DNA of 64,000 nt from Jaapia argillacea MUCL 33604 (Eukaryota > Basidiomycota > Agaricomycetes > Jaapiales > Jaapiaceae), in assembly GCA_000697665.1 (NCBI GenBank), contig KL197721.1, forward strand, positions 604,112 to 668,111. Reading direction: 5' to 3'. Position numbers and translations under genes: made by a program. The notes beneath the pieces were generated by a model. That model was not told the origin of the DNA, did not search any database, and saw nothing but the letters and a program-made list of their open reading frames with translations. Positions within the stretch are counted from its first letter, which is position 1, and each line of letters opens with the position of its first letter. This document shows positions 36,589-49,252 of this stretch, in pieces.

Positions 36589-38038
36589 TTCCTATATCTC
36601 GCAATTCAATCTTTAACCAAACCTTCAAAACATGCCCAAAATAAACTGTTGCACGAGTGATGGGGCAAGGGGTGGAGCTTGAGGGACATGGATGTGTGAG
36701 AAGTTTTCGAGAGGTTTATTTAAGAAAAGTGGAGGTCCAGCTGAAGGGGGTTTGACGGGTGGGGGGAGTTTGAGAGTATGGAGAGCTCGCCGCGAGTTGG
36801 TGGACTGAGGATGTGGATCAATGAGAGGTCGAGATGTGGAGATCGAAATATGGGGATGGCGACTTTCCGGGGGCGGACCCTGGGGATGCGAGGGGGGCCA
36901 CAAAGGATCACTCTCAGGGTGTCGATGTGGTGGGGACTTGGGCTCACAGGACGAATGGAGATCCATGGGGATAGACCTATGTTATGTTCGACGAATTAAT
37001 GTGTGACCACAAGTCCGATCTGCCTACTTCTCTCTTTTCAACCCATTACTACTTAACTTTGTAACTGTATATAGGAACGCCTCAACGTTTGTAGGGGCAT
37101 TAATTTCATGAACATCGCAAGCGAGACTTGGATCTGCAATCCTTGTGTTAACGGGCTCGATCTAGAGGTCTACTCCTCATCCTCACCTTCGCTCCTGTTG
37201 AACTTGAACGCCGTACGGAAGCTGCGTCTGCTTCCTTGTGGATTATACCTATCCTTTAAGTTGGCCGAGACTAGTAGCTATGGTTGAACGGCGACGACAC
37301 CTTTGCCAATTACTTTCCACCCTTCTGCCCCCCCCCCCCCCCCCCCCGAGAGTCCGACCGTCAGGATGGCAGACTCGCCCCCGAGCTTGTCACATCGACT
37401 CGCATCGAGAGCAGATTTTACTTGCCGCACAGAATGCACCGAAGCTTGGGATCGGCTTTTGGAGCAATAAAGCCCATCCTCCTCGATCTTGGTGCATTTT
37501 CCTGCGAACATCAATCCAATATCCAGTAAACAGTATCACCATCCTGGTGCTCCTGCCAGTGCGATTGACATTGATACACCATTTCTCGTACTCATGTACT
37601 CATGCTCGATGATTCGAAGCGTGGGATGCCGCCCATGCTTCCAACACGACCATCGGGTGTCATTAACTGGATTTCTACCTCTGTGGTAGGGATGAGAAGC
37701 ATCGTCCCTGTTTCTCCCCGTCAAAATGTATACGGGGCCCTCTGAACATGAAAGGAAGGCCCTTGGGATTGAAATGTCGCCAACGGCCCTCGAAAAAATA
37801 TTTTGTACCTCAAAACTGGATGTGATAAGACGGTTGCGCAGCCATACTTAGGCGCTTGTTAGTCTTCGACAAGTTGTAGACAGTGACGAACCTACTGACC
37901 TGCCAAATCAGGTTGACTCTTCTGCCGCGAGAACGCGTCTCACTTCCTGTTGGCATCCGCAGCTGTCCTGTGGAACCTTGTAAATTCTACATCAAATAGC
38001 CACTAGATTGCAACTCCTGAACCGCCTCGAATACAACC
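36589..38038. other. Intergenic region, no gene seen
   Basis: A 1.45-kb stretch lies between the Coa1-like gene and the P450. It has a G-rich plus-strand segment (36660-36970), a 20-bp poly-C tract at 37328-37347 and only short unsupported open frames. Confidence 0.4.
37328..37347 (+). repeat. Poly-C tract (20 C)
   Basis: An uninterrupted run of 20 cytosines in intergenic DNA. The exact length is likely to vary or be mis-sequenced. Confidence 0.9.
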
Positions 38039-40319
38039 ATGCTCTATCAGCCAACTTTCATCGACTTCTTAGTTCTTCTTGCGGGCACCTATCTATCTCT
38101 TCGCATCATTCGTAACCTGCGATTGCGTGGAACAACGCCCGCTACACCTCTGAAAGGCCCCCCAAATACCAGCCCTTTCAATATCCTCGGCCTTGCACGT
38201 CGGATTGCCCGAGCCCCAGATACTGGTGCTCTATTAGAACAGTGGGCAGAAGAATATGGCTCGGTGTACCAAATACCAGCCGCTCTTGGAACCAAGAGAG
38301 TCATTCTAACCGATCCGAAAGCAATCGCCCATTTCTATTCCCATGAGACATTTGGTTACGTGCAACCGACGTTTGGGAAAATGCTGATCGAGAATATTGT
38401 AAGAGGCCATCTGTATATTTCGCACAGTATATTTGGTAACCTGTTGGGATTAGGTTGGCAGGGGTTTGTTATGGGCCGAGGGAGAGGCTCATAAGAGGCG
38501 AGTCTCATTGCCGCCTTGATGATACAACCAACCTGATTCGACCAACCCCCTGGTAGACAAAGAAGGGCCATCGCTCCTGCCTTTACCAATGCTGCGATCA
38601 GGAAGGTAACAGACGTCTTCTACGATTCGGCCTATAAGGTGTGACCACTTCATCTAAATTGAGTCTTCGCTCAACTTATCATCGGTCTTGCATAGTTGAA
38701 GGATGCTTGGGATACTATCATCGAGGCGGCTTCAAGCGATGAGGCCATCATTGAAGTTCAGACCTGGTCGGTACATTTCCTATTTGAATGGTCCACCGCT
38801 TCACGAGCCCTGATACCATCACAATACCAGGATGAATCATGTCTCGTACGCAATCCTTTGCTCATTCCAACCATGCAGGATTACCTCACCTCCCTATAGG
38901 TTAGATAGCATCGGTATTGCCGGCTTCTCTCACGACTTTGGGTCCCTCCACGGCAAATATTCCACCGTAGCCAACGTATTCGACTCTTTCAGCACCATAC
39001 AACCGACGTTAATTGATATCATACCCTTCATCCTCGGGCCTATATTCCCCTTCCTAATCAACATTCCCACTGAACGTAATAGGATGCTAAGAAAGTTGAA
39101 TGCGAGCATGGAAGAGATCTCGGAAGAGCTGTTGAGTAAGACGCGGGAAAATTGGGAGGGTGAAGATCGCCAGTTGAAGGAAGAAAAATCCTTGATGGGG
39201 GTGTTGAGTATGTTTTCTATCGCTTGCCGTGTGCGTGAAGCTGAATGGTCTTCTATGAAGTCAAATCAGAAACTACGGAATCTGGCTTGAGGATGTCCAA
39301 GGAAGAAGTCCTGGCTCAGGTAGGTCCTGATTCCCTCTGAATCAACTTACCTGATTAAAGAAATTGCTCCCCCGCAGATGAAAGTGCTGATGCTCGCTGG
39401 TTATGAGACATCATCTAGTAGGCTTCAACAAGCTCAACGTCCCTACGCCATACTAACTCCCCCGATGTGATCTCCCAGTAACCCTCACTGTCCGTATTCC
39501 ATCTCTACTATTCACACCCTAGTTAACATCCAATCCTGATAGTGGGCTCTGATCGAATTGTGTCGGAATCCCCAACAACAGACAAAGCTTCGAGAAGAAC
39601 TACAAACGCAATGCGGCGCTGGTGACCCAACGTGGGAGGAATTTACCAATGGCTTGCCCTATCTGGACGCTGTCGTTCATGAGACGCTGAGACACCATCC
39701 CCCTCTTGACCAAACGAACCGCATTGTACGTCTCACGTCAGGCCCGCCACCCTACCGTCCTCGCTAACCCGGCCATAACCCGCAGGCAGCGGAGGACGAC
39801 ATCATCCCGTTAAGCGTTCCCCTCCAACTCTCCTCAGGAGTGTCCGTCGACCGTGTATCCATATCAAAAGGAACCCGCGTAACGATCCCCATCATGGCCG
39901 TCAACCGTTCCACATCTATATGGGGTCCTGATGCTAAAGTATTCTCCCCTGAACGTTGGCTGGACGAAACGAACAGTATCAACAAGTTTCGAGCGAAGGA
40001 AATCCAGGGACATCGGCATTTGCTTACTTTTGTTGATGGGCCTAGGACGTGTTTGGGGAAGGGGTTCGCACTCGCCGAGATCAAGGTAAGTAAACCGTGG
40101 ATTGGAGTTTGAGCCCGTGGGCTGCGTTTTATTTGCGGAATTACTAACGAGATGCGGATTGCGCAGGCTGTTCTATCTGTACTCATCCGCAATTATTCAT
40201 TCGAGTTCAGAGATGGACCCGAGACCCAGATCGAGAAGGCGAGGGGCATCTTACCTCGGCCTAAAGTTGCAGGTGAATCGGGTTATGGAGTGCCGCTGAG
40301 GGTACGTCGACTGAGGTGA
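38039..40319 (+). CDS. Cytochrome P450 monooxygenase
   Basis: Twelve exons: 38039-38398, 38454-38497, 38557-38638, 38696-38766, 38831-38845, 38900-39207, 39270-39319, 39378-39417, 39479-39489, 39543-39725, 39786-40085 and 40167-40319, giving 538 aa. An N-terminal anchor (FIDFLVLLAGTYLSL) is followed by GLLWAEGEAHKR-QRRAIAPAF (helix C), MLAGYETSS (I-helix oxygen-binding motif), ETLR (ExxR), FSPERW and FVDGPRTCLGKGFALAE with the haem Cys. It belongs to the basidiomycete CYP5150/CYP63-like style of microsomal P450; the clan is an inference and the substrate unknown. Two oddities are an AG|GCGAGT donor (a GC-AG intron at 38498-38556) and an 11-bp exon (39479-39489) that supplies ITLT before WALIEL. 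The reading frame is complete. Confidence 0.93.
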
Positions 40320-40377
40320 GGCGCAGGTTTAGCAATGTCAAATGGACTCTTCTTTATATTTTCGTTGCATTATACTT

Positions 40378-40739
40378 GTATGCAATGTTAACATGTCGTC
40401 AATGAGGCGAAAACCCTTCAGAACCTACTTCTCGAATTGCAGAGATGGAAATGAGCCATAAGACAGGGTAAGGGATGTCTACATCGACAGTGCAAAGTTC
40501 AATTAGTTGAAGAGATGCATACAAACAAACGAGATCTGACAAGAGCCTGGCGAATGATCGGGGGCGTGTGTACCAACACCTCACCCGTGATCCACTAAAC
40601 CGCACCCTCGCCTACATTTATCCGGTTTCAGGCAGGGATAGAATTTAGAAACCTTCAAGATAGATCCATCACTCACTACACCCGTGTAAGCTTCAGCTTG
40701 CACGTACAACATCTAACTCTGGAAGACAAGAGAAATAAC
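40378..40739. repeat. 3' end of tandem HNH repeat unit (copy A side)
   Basis: Matches 42315-42626 in the same orientation, for instance GTGTCTACATCGACAGTG in 42315-42626 against a one-base variant here. The tandem unit of about 1.9 kb therefore includes the HNH gene plus its downstream flank. Confidence 0.7.
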
Positions 40740-42051
40740 TTACAGGGATGCTTGCTTCCATGCTTCAACTTTCGATCGGCTAGCTTCTTGTCTGCGTAAT
40801 TCTTCCTCCTCCTCTCGCCTCCGCCTTTCTCTGGAAACTGATTCGGGAGTAGTTCCCCTAGTCAACATGGAGAGAAGAAGGACATCATCCATTGCCTGCA
40901 GCATTCCAGCTGACATGGTTGATCCATGACGTCGAGCTCCCCCTCTCCGTTGTCTATTGGGCTGAGAGTCACTATCATGAGCATCACCAGATGGACCACT
41001 GTCCTCATCGTCACTTGCAGATCCTGAGACAGGAGGTGCAGGCAGGGTACCATACCGCTCTGTAAAGCGGCGCTCCATTAATTCCTTGATGTGTTCGCCA
41101 CAGCCCCAACGCCGATAGGCAGCCACACCATACATGTAGTCAAGAAGGATGGCAGGTGGCGGCAAATTGCCGGTGCCAGCGATGCAAGCGTCAAAAGGCA
41201 GAATTGGGCGAACGCCACCGTGTGGTATCAGATGTTGCAGTGTGATGCGAGTGGCTGACATTGGGCCATCGAGAGCGGTGAAGGCAATGTCGGTTGTATC
41301 CAGCGCAAAGTTCGGTGTCTAGACATCAATCAGGTCAGACCACATCCGCGTGTAGGTTTAGGTGCACGTGCCCTACGTACATTCAGGAAAGCGCATGAAC
41401 CTATGCCGAACAGAGTATGCACATCCTTGCACACAAATATCCCATTCTGGATAGAATCGATGCTAGTTTCATCCGGAGCCGGATCGTACAAGGCACCGCG
41501 ATCTTGAAGAACTGCCTGAATATACTGGGAGGAATTTGTTCATCTGACGGCATGAAACAATCTGGAGGAGTGCATACCTCATCACCTTTGCAACTTGGGA
41601 TTATGTGGGTGGCGTCGCATAGTAAGGGGATTTCCCTTGTGAAGACACATCGGGAGCCGTCGCGTCCCATGATATCCTCGCGAAAACGACTGCGGCGAGT
41701 GGTTTGTGCAGAAGACGTGATTCGTTCGTTTAGTCCCGAGTGGTCGATAAGTCGATAAGTTTCTATGTAGGATGAGTATAAGTGACAAGCTCAGAGCGAA
41801 AGAAATGCACGTTCACCTTGCGGGGTATAATAATAAGCCTCTGCGACGGGGTCGAGGTGATGGACGCTGTCATAGTCAACGGCGGGGCTGTCTGGCGTCG
41901 TAGATAGGTCTCCCCGTGCCCCACAGACCGCGAATGTGATATATCGCAGCCACTTGAGCGGACGGAGAGAGAGCCGTTGGATGTCATTGAGGGGGATGGA
42001 GAGTGCGAGAACTGGTGGGTCGTTTTCAACTTTCAAATAGATGTCGACCAT
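40740..42051 (-). CDS. HNH endonuclease-domain protein, copy A (intact)
   Basis: Four exons, right to left: 41817-42051, 41578-41762, 41381-41524 and 40740-41318, giving 380 aa. The N-terminal part (MVDIYLKVENDPPVLALSIP, later YITFAVCG and AVDYDSVHHLD) is followed by the HNH core. That core reads RFREDIMGRDGSRCVFTREI, CDATHIIPSCKGDEYI (His), then SIDSIQNGIFVCKDVHTLFG (Asn, His). This matches the HNH_2 domain found in many agaricomycete proteins. The C-terminal 190 residues hold a helical DYMYGVAAYRRWG segment, an acidic Ser-rich linker and a charged coiled-coil-like end (RERRRREEEEELRRQ). HNH domains nick or cut DNA with a metal ion; targets of this family are unknown. A second copy lies directly upstream. 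Confidence 0.85.
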
Positions 42052-42626
42052 ATTTCAGAGCTGTGTGCGAGCTTTGCCCAAGAGAGCTCCTATCGAGTAT
42101 CAGTACTAGTGTCGATGTTTCTCGTATGTTACCCGCTGTTGGTGGCGCCGGTCTGGTACAGATAGAGTCTGCACTCTGATATTTGACGTTTTGCGCGGAT
42201 CATCGATGACCCCGTCGGTCTGAGTTAAATCGAGTGAAGAAAGCATTGAAACGAACGTTAGGGGAAGTGGTAAAAGTGTGGGGAAAAATACTGAAGGATT
42301 CGACAGCCAGGCTAGCGGTCATAAGCCCAATAGGGCTCATACATATCCAGTTTCATGCAGAAATGGAAATGAGCTACAAGACATAGTAAGGGGTGTCTAC
42401 ATCGACAGTGCTAAGTTCAATCAGCCGGAGACGTGCATACAGACAAATAAGATCTTACTAGAGCCTGGTGAATGAATCAGAATGACGCTGGTCAACCCGT
42501 GGGCATGGGTACCAACTTGCACTCACCCACGACCCACTAATCCATACCTAGCGTACAAATATCCGGTTTCAGGCAGGGATGGAAATCTTCGAGATAGAAC
42601 CATGACTCACTATACCTGTGTAAGCT

Positions 42627-43942
42627 TCAGCTTGCATGTACAACATCTAACTCTGTAAGACAAGAGAAATAACTTACAAGGGATGCTTGCTTCCACGCTT
42701 CAACTTTCGATCGACTAGCTTCCTGCCTGCGTGATTCCTCCTCTTCTCGCCTCTGTCTTTCTCTGACAACTGATTCGGGAGGAGTTCCCTTGATCAACAT
42801 GGAGAGAAGAAGGACATCATCCATTGCCTGCAACATTCCAGCTGACATAGTTGATTCGTGACGTCGAGCTCCCCCTCTCCGTTTTCCACAGGGTTGATAG
42901 TCACTATAATCAGTATGATTAGATGGGGTATAATCAGATCGGCCACTGCCCTCTTCGTCTCCACTTGAAAGCCCTGAGACAAGAGGTACAGGCAGGGAAC
43001 CATACCGCTCAGCAAAGCGGTGCTTCATCAAATCCTTGATGTGTTCGCCAGAGCCCCAGCGTCGATAGGCAGCCACGCCATACATGTAGTCAAGAAGGAT
43101 GGCAGGCGGCGGCAAATCGCCGTTGCCAGCCATGTGAGCGTCGAAAGACGGAATTGGCAGATCATCATCAGGTTCTATCAGATGTTGCAATGTGATGCGA
43201 GGGGTCGCCATTGGGACTCCACCCCTAGGGACAAAGGGAATGTCGGTAGTATTCAACGCAAAGTTCAGTGTCTAGAGATTACTCATATCAGACATATAGG
43301 TGTGCGAGTGAGTGCCCCACGTACCTTCAGGTATGCGCATGAACCTCTGCCAACTAGAGCGTGCAAATCCTTCCTCACAAATATCCCATTCTGGATAGAA
43401 TCGATGCTGATTTCATCCGGAGCCGGATCATACAAAGCACCGCGATCTTGAAGAACTGCCTGAATATACTGCGTGGGGTTTTGTTCACCTAACGGCATGT
43501 AACAATCTGGAGGAGTACATACCTCATCGCCCTTGCTTCTTGGGATTATGTGTGTAGCGTTGCATGCAAAGGGGACTACCCTTGTGAAGACACACCGGGA
43601 GCCGTCGCGTGCTATGAGCTTCCTGCGAAAACTATTGCGGCGCCGTGTTTGTGCAGAAGACGTGACTCGTGAGTTCAGTCCCCTGTGGTCGATAAGTTGA
43701 TAAGTTTCTATGTATCGGGGAGCATATAAGTGACAAACTCAAGAACGAAAGAAATGTACACTCACCTTGCTGGGTATAGTAGTAAGCTTCCGCGAGGTCA
43801 CGAATGATGTTCTGGTCGTTGATACCGTCGAGACGGATGCTGTCGTAGTCAACAGCGGGGCTGTCTGGCGTCGTAGATAGGTTTCCTGGTGCGCCACACA
43901 CCGCGAATGTGATATATCGCAACCACTTGAGCGGACGGAGAG
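42627..43942 (-). pseudogene. HNH endonuclease-domain protein, copy B (3' portion, gene split)
   Basis: A tandem paralogue of copy A with matching exons. It reads LRPLKWLRYITFAVCGAPGN, NSFRRKLIARDGSRCVFTRV, CNATHIIPRSKGDE, YIQAVLQDRGALYDPAPDE and IQNGIFVRKDLHALV, then the GVAAYRRWG and coiled-coil ends, finishing with 12 extra residues. All exons present here are open and the H-N-H residues remain. Homology stops abruptly at 43942 against the motif CATCGGGAAAAACCTCCCG. The first 28 codons are missing here. They lie at 53661-53705 (codons 1-15, same strand) and 52829-52867 (codons 16-28, opposite strand). Confidence 0.85.
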
Positions 43943-45770
43943 CATCGGGAAAAACCTCCCGCCCTAATTAGACCTAATTATATCTAAATAGCTCTGATAA
44001 GCCCCGATTAGCCAGATAAGTTGATTAGAGCTAATTAGGTAGGTTCCCTACTAATCGTCGACGATTAGCTCGCTTAGGTGGCTTAGTCGAAGATGAGCAG
44101 ACAATTATTCTTCATTTCTTGCAGGTAATTACTCAATAATCCATGTAAAGCTGCACAGGAGAGGAATTGAAGTAACTATCATTGTCAAGTATAGCTAATA
44201 CATAGGCTGGTAACCGAGCCTGACAATTGAATCCTATCAGTATGGTGCAAAACTGACGATACATTTTGTTCCATACTGATATCTCAAAGACAGGCTGGTC
44301 ACAAGCCTAGCTAATACATAGGGCACTACAAAGTATGTTATTGGAGTCACCAAACGTCAACGTCGATCCAACTAAACCCTAACAGCCACAAGCCAAACTA
44401 TTGTGGATCCTGACAACGTGGCAGAGGCATTATGGGCATGGCAGCGGGAACTGCGTGACAGAATGAAGTATCCAGCAACAAATTAATACCAAATGAGATA
44501 GAAAAACTTACAGATATCAGCGAAGAGCCCAATTCTACTCCGGATTGGAGGCACCTACAACGAGATGAAGATTAGCATGGGCACCCAGGTGAACGAGGCT
44601 AGCACTTGCCAGGTATGGCTATCGCATCGGCTCAGCGGATGGTATCGAGGGGATGACAGTAATGTGGTGGAATAAGGGTGAGCTGTGACAATGACGAGAA
44701 GCACGTTATAACGGGTCTGAGACATGGGGGCATCAACATACCAGATACAATGCTCTAACTCGAGCCAAATCCCATGGTGGTCGTCACCACTCAGACCACT
44801 GTGGTGAACCTTGCATGTACGGCAAGGGGAAGGCACGGCTAGAGAAGGAGTAAGGTACCAATGCAAGAAAATTCACGTACCGTGGCGTGCAAGGAAAGGA
44901 AAAGGCGGGGACGCAAGCCGCCGCTCAGACTTCAGATCTGCTGCCGGCCACCTGTTATAATCAACATTACCCGAATACGTGAGGAGATGGGGTGGGTAGA
45001 CAGACAAATTGATAAAACTCACTTGCATCATGTTACATCATGCGGGTTGAAGACAGTAGTGAGAAAGTGGGATGGTCCCAAAGTCGAGGTTCCCGCTACC
45101 TTGGTAGCGGGTTTTACACTGAGGTCCCTATGCATCTTTTCTATCATTCCTGCGATCCAATTGATTCAATTTAGGGCAGGTGTCTGAGTTTTGGCCTTTC
45201 CTTCTGTCTTGGTCTCGCTCTCGTCCACCCATGTCCTTCAAGTTACATCCCTTCGGCCTTGACTATCTTCTCCACTGTGGCGCTCCTTTCTCTGTAACTG
45301 TATGGTTTCTACGATGGGTTTCTTGCATCCCGTTACTTGTACACACCTGGGCCTGGTTGTCTCGTGTCGTCTGTCCATGGAGGCTTGTATCACGCCATAC
45401 CTTTGAGCGACTCCCAGCACTAGTTCAAAATTCTCGCGTCCCAAATCAAGTCCCAAGGACAATAGTCACGACTTATCACTGTGATCTCTCTGACTATTGT
45501 ATTCACCTCATGTATTTGTTCAACCTAATACTTCGACTATGCTACGTTGGCTGGTAATAAATTTGATAAATCTGCTGGCTGTCAATAGTTTGCGGCAATT
45601 CATCTGTGCCTCCTTGAGTCTCGTTGATGGAAAGGTAGCAGGCTGTGCTGCGCATGTGGCCTTGGGCCTTATAAGGGGATTGACAGAGTTGTCATCGATG
45701 AGGGGAGAGAGATAGCATCGTCGTTGACAACAACGCGGTGAGAGGAGACGTGGCGAGAGGATGAGGTAGT
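43943..45770. other. Left part of the insertion in HNH copy B
   Basis: It begins with CATCGGGAAAAACCTCCCG and an AT-rich tract full of CTAATTAG/GATTAG words (43962-44100) that looks like a transposon end. The remainder has no supported gene. A perfect hairpin (CCCGCTACC-TT-GGTAGCGGG) sits at 45092-45111. It ends at the KDZ target site. Confidence 0.5.
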
Positions 45771-46405
45771 GAAAGCTCCAGAAAGTCTGACCCACAGGGG
45801 ATGTTGCTCCCAGCGCTTTGCTTTGAGGCAACTGAGCAATTCCCAGGCTTGCTCAATTGCTCAATTGCTCACGATGTGCAGTTCTCCAGCTCACTCTGTG
45901 AGCTGCTGCCTTCCTGTCGACCTCCCGTTGAGCAAATTGCTTGATTGCTCTGAGGTTGGACTTCATGCTCCCGCAGCTGCTTCCAATCCTCCGAACCCTC
46001 CACTCAATCACACAAATATTGCCCTTCACAACCTTCACCTCTCCATGCTGATTTGTCATCCCACTTTACTTTCACTCTCGTTTTCCACCTCTTAGAGCTC
46101 TCTATCATATACAATGTCCCTCATACTGTAACTTATGCTTTTCTATTCACTATCAAACACCTGTCCTTGCTGTCAAAACCCTCTGAGTCCTGTATCCGTG
46201 AATAAGGGAACTGGAAATTCAAGAAACAAGAACCGTTTGCAACATCTTGTTCGTGGCTGTCTTTTCAGTTTCGATGATTTGAATTGCTGATGTTGATGGA
46301 CAGTGTTTGAACAAGTATTGTTGATTTGTTCGATTCTTATCGGACGTCTTGGAGGACGACGTCGCCTTCCAATTGGTCAAGGCAACCAATGGCTGAACCC
46401 TTCCG

Positions 46406-49151
46406 ATGGAATCCACAATTGATCCACTCCATCCTCTGCAACCGTCCTCCACACTCCTTTCACAACCAAGTGCTCCTTGCCCCAATAACACAAGGGCCAT
46501 GGAAGGTATATCATGCTCGACACCAACATGTCATACGAGGGGAAACACACAGTGTTCCGGACAGCAGTGTAAGAACTGCTGTCAAAGTCTCGCAAAGGAC
46601 CAGATCCATGCTGGTCAGTCGCATCGAGTATGTGCCAACTCAAAGCACCGGCTAGCAACAGCTGTCTTGCATGCGCTCGTGGCAGAATACCCTTGATTGG
46701 CGCAAGTGGACAATCCTCACCTACCAGGCACTAATGCACCCTTAACGAACTCAAATCCCTTCCCCTCAAACCCAAAACCCTTCTCCTCAAATAATTCCTT
46801 AAGCCAATCTGCAACTAGTGCCTCAGCTCCAAGTCAACCACTTACAACATCATCAAAGACTCATGCCACACCTATTGCGATGATGTGGCAGACTGTGGGT
46901 GAAAGGTGGCTGGATAGTGCGAGGGAGGCTTCTTCAGCGAAAGATAAGATAGTCGGATGGAAGCAACGCGCAATGGTCTTTGATACCACGCTACGGACAC
47001 AGGTGAAGGTGGTTTATTGGGCAAAGGTTATTCATTACCATTGAAGCCATTGAATTGTATGCTGACCTTCCTGTTAATCAGGCTGGCCAGCAACCAATTA
47101 CAATTCCATGCCCAGTCGAAGCATTTCCAGACTTTTGTCTTGAACATGATGAAATCCTGGTCAATGCATTCCAACTCACCAACGACACAAAATTTCTCGA
47201 AGCTTATGTTGACGGGACGTGGGAGCTCCACAGTTGTACCACCTCTCGTCGTCTTGTCTCTACCGATGAACCACTTCTCTACCAGGCACTTCCAGATGGG
47301 ATACAGGGGTCTCGCATCCTCGATTCAGAGTGTCCGACATTTGACACCTTGTGGCGGAGACAACGTGGCAAGGGTCGGCTTGGTGAAGCTGAACCGATGG
47401 TACCACTGGGAGCACCAAAGCAATGGGCTAGGAGTTCTAAACTAAGTGATGCTGAGGGGTTGGCCAATGAGCGTCCACAGAAGAGGCTGCGTTCGGGCCC
47501 AATAATCGACCTTACCTACAGCACTTCTGATGACGATGACGATGACAACATGTCACAGCCTGGAGTTGATGTTTTGCGGAAGGAAAACACTCTGAAAGGA
47601 CCAAAGGTTGAACAAGATCCTCACACTTCACTCTTGCAGTCCTTCTCTCGAAATGGTCGTGGGCGTGGGCGTGGTCCATCTCAGAAGGGTGCGAAGTCTG
47701 GACGGAGAAAAGTCAGCCAGATTGATGGTGGAAAACTGTGGCCCACTGCATACGAAGCAAAAGATGTTATTGCGGGCTTCAAGACGATGGAAATCCAACT
47801 AACTGAACGACCCAAGCCCTCACTTGAAGTTCTCTTTACCCAAACATTCAACCGACCATTCATCCGCTCGACTTTCACGAGACACTGGAGTCTTTACCAA
47901 CGATTCAGCAGAAGACACCTGAACACCATCCAGCAATTGGAACATACTCCAGTAGGCTCGGAGAACAGCTTGTGGCCATCATTTGTTGCTGTAGCAGAGG
48001 CGGAAATGGATGGTTCAGGGAATCAGTATGACAGGGATGAGGATGAGGAGGATGAGGACGGGAACGAGAATGATGAGGATCCCTCTGATGCCAAAAGGTT
48101 TTGCAGGGCTGGGAATGGTGATGTGGGCCATGCTAACCCATCCAATGTGGCACCCAGTTCCAAGAGAATCGTCAGCGACCCCTCAAGTTCAAGTTCTGAT
48201 AATGATTCTGCTTCAGAGTCGGACGACGCTGCAATGGTTATTGATGCGAGGTTCCTCTGTCCATACTGTGATGAAATCTACCCCACGAACCCCTCTCGTT
48301 GCCTAAAATGCCTTCATCGAACCACGGATTCAAAAAGCCAACCTGCCCCCTTCGCTGCTCTCGGTTGCCGAAACAAGTACCACCGTATAACCATTCCCGC
48401 CACTGCAGCAACAGAGCATTGCGAGCGCCATCGATTTGAGACCCGTCTCATCCATAAAGCCATTCAAGCTGGGTGGCCCAGAAAAATCAACTTTGAAGCA
48501 TTACAGCACCGTATAGTCAGCCTTTTGAAGCCAACTCTTGGACCCATTGTCGATAATCCATGTCAAAGCTCGCTTTTCCTTCAGCTAGTTGCAAAAGCAA
48601 GGAAACATGGGTCGATGCACACATTTGGGGCCAATGGTGAGTATGGAATGCTCAGAGAGGTTGGGGTTGGCTAGTATGTTCCTACACCCTGATCTTTGTT
48701 GCTCAATCTAATACCGTTTCTTTGTAGCTATGGACCGAAGGCTTATCAAATCATCTTCTTTGCCATTCAGCAGATGTTCCCAAAACTTGAGGCACTTACC
48801 TTCGAGCATTACGACCCTGAATCCGACACAACCATCTGAGTTCCTGGCAAGTCGTTTATTGGACGGGTACTTGTACCTGAAGTTGCCATTCACCTGATCG
48901 AAACCGACCTCCAAATATCTTGGAAGAATGCCATTCAGACGAAGAAAGAGAGTGATTCATATGGATATCTTGCATTCCCTGACAATGGCAGCGACAACGA
49001 TGACGATGACGACGAAACTCCTTCCATCCCTTCCATCTCTTCAGTTCCTTCCGTCCCTTCGTTCCAGCAACAACCAGTGAAGCGCAAGGGTCTCACTCCG
49101 CCTCTGTTCATGGCATCTGGGATGAAAGACGATGCCATCGAAATTGATTGA
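46406..49151 (+). pseudogene. RTC4-like domain protein carried by the KDZ transposon
   Basis: Three segments, 46406-47026, 47082-48673 and 48728-49151. The N-terminus has a Cys/His-rich patch (CSTPTCHTRGNTQCSGQQCK, then NCC and C..SKHRLA). The middle holds IIDLTYSTSDDDDDD, a typical SUMO-interacting motif, and GRGRGRG. The RTC4 domain follows: RFLCPYCDEIYPTNPSRC, CERHRFETRLIHKAIQAGWP, KINFEALQHRIVSLLKPTLG and YYGPKAYQIIFFAIQQMFP. It ends near FIGRVLVPEVAIHLIETDLQ and SYGYLAFPD. RTC4 was named in yeast for restriction of telomere capping; its molecular role is unclear. Two in-frame TGA codons (46694-46696 and 48837-48839) stand where CGA would fit, so this copy is probably dead or read only in part. 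Confidence 0.8.
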
Positions 49152-49252
49152 TAGTGCTACCCAATATCTGGATTGGTATCGTATTTTGACTCATATAGAC
49201 ACGATTAATTCTCTCCTCATGGAGCCTCTAATTTTAGAGTACATAACTCGAA

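Noticed and set aside
45092-45111. Perfect 9-bp hairpin as a terminator or small RNA
   Set aside because: A single short hairpin in transposon-rich spacer DNA of a eukaryote; nothing else supports a functional RNA.
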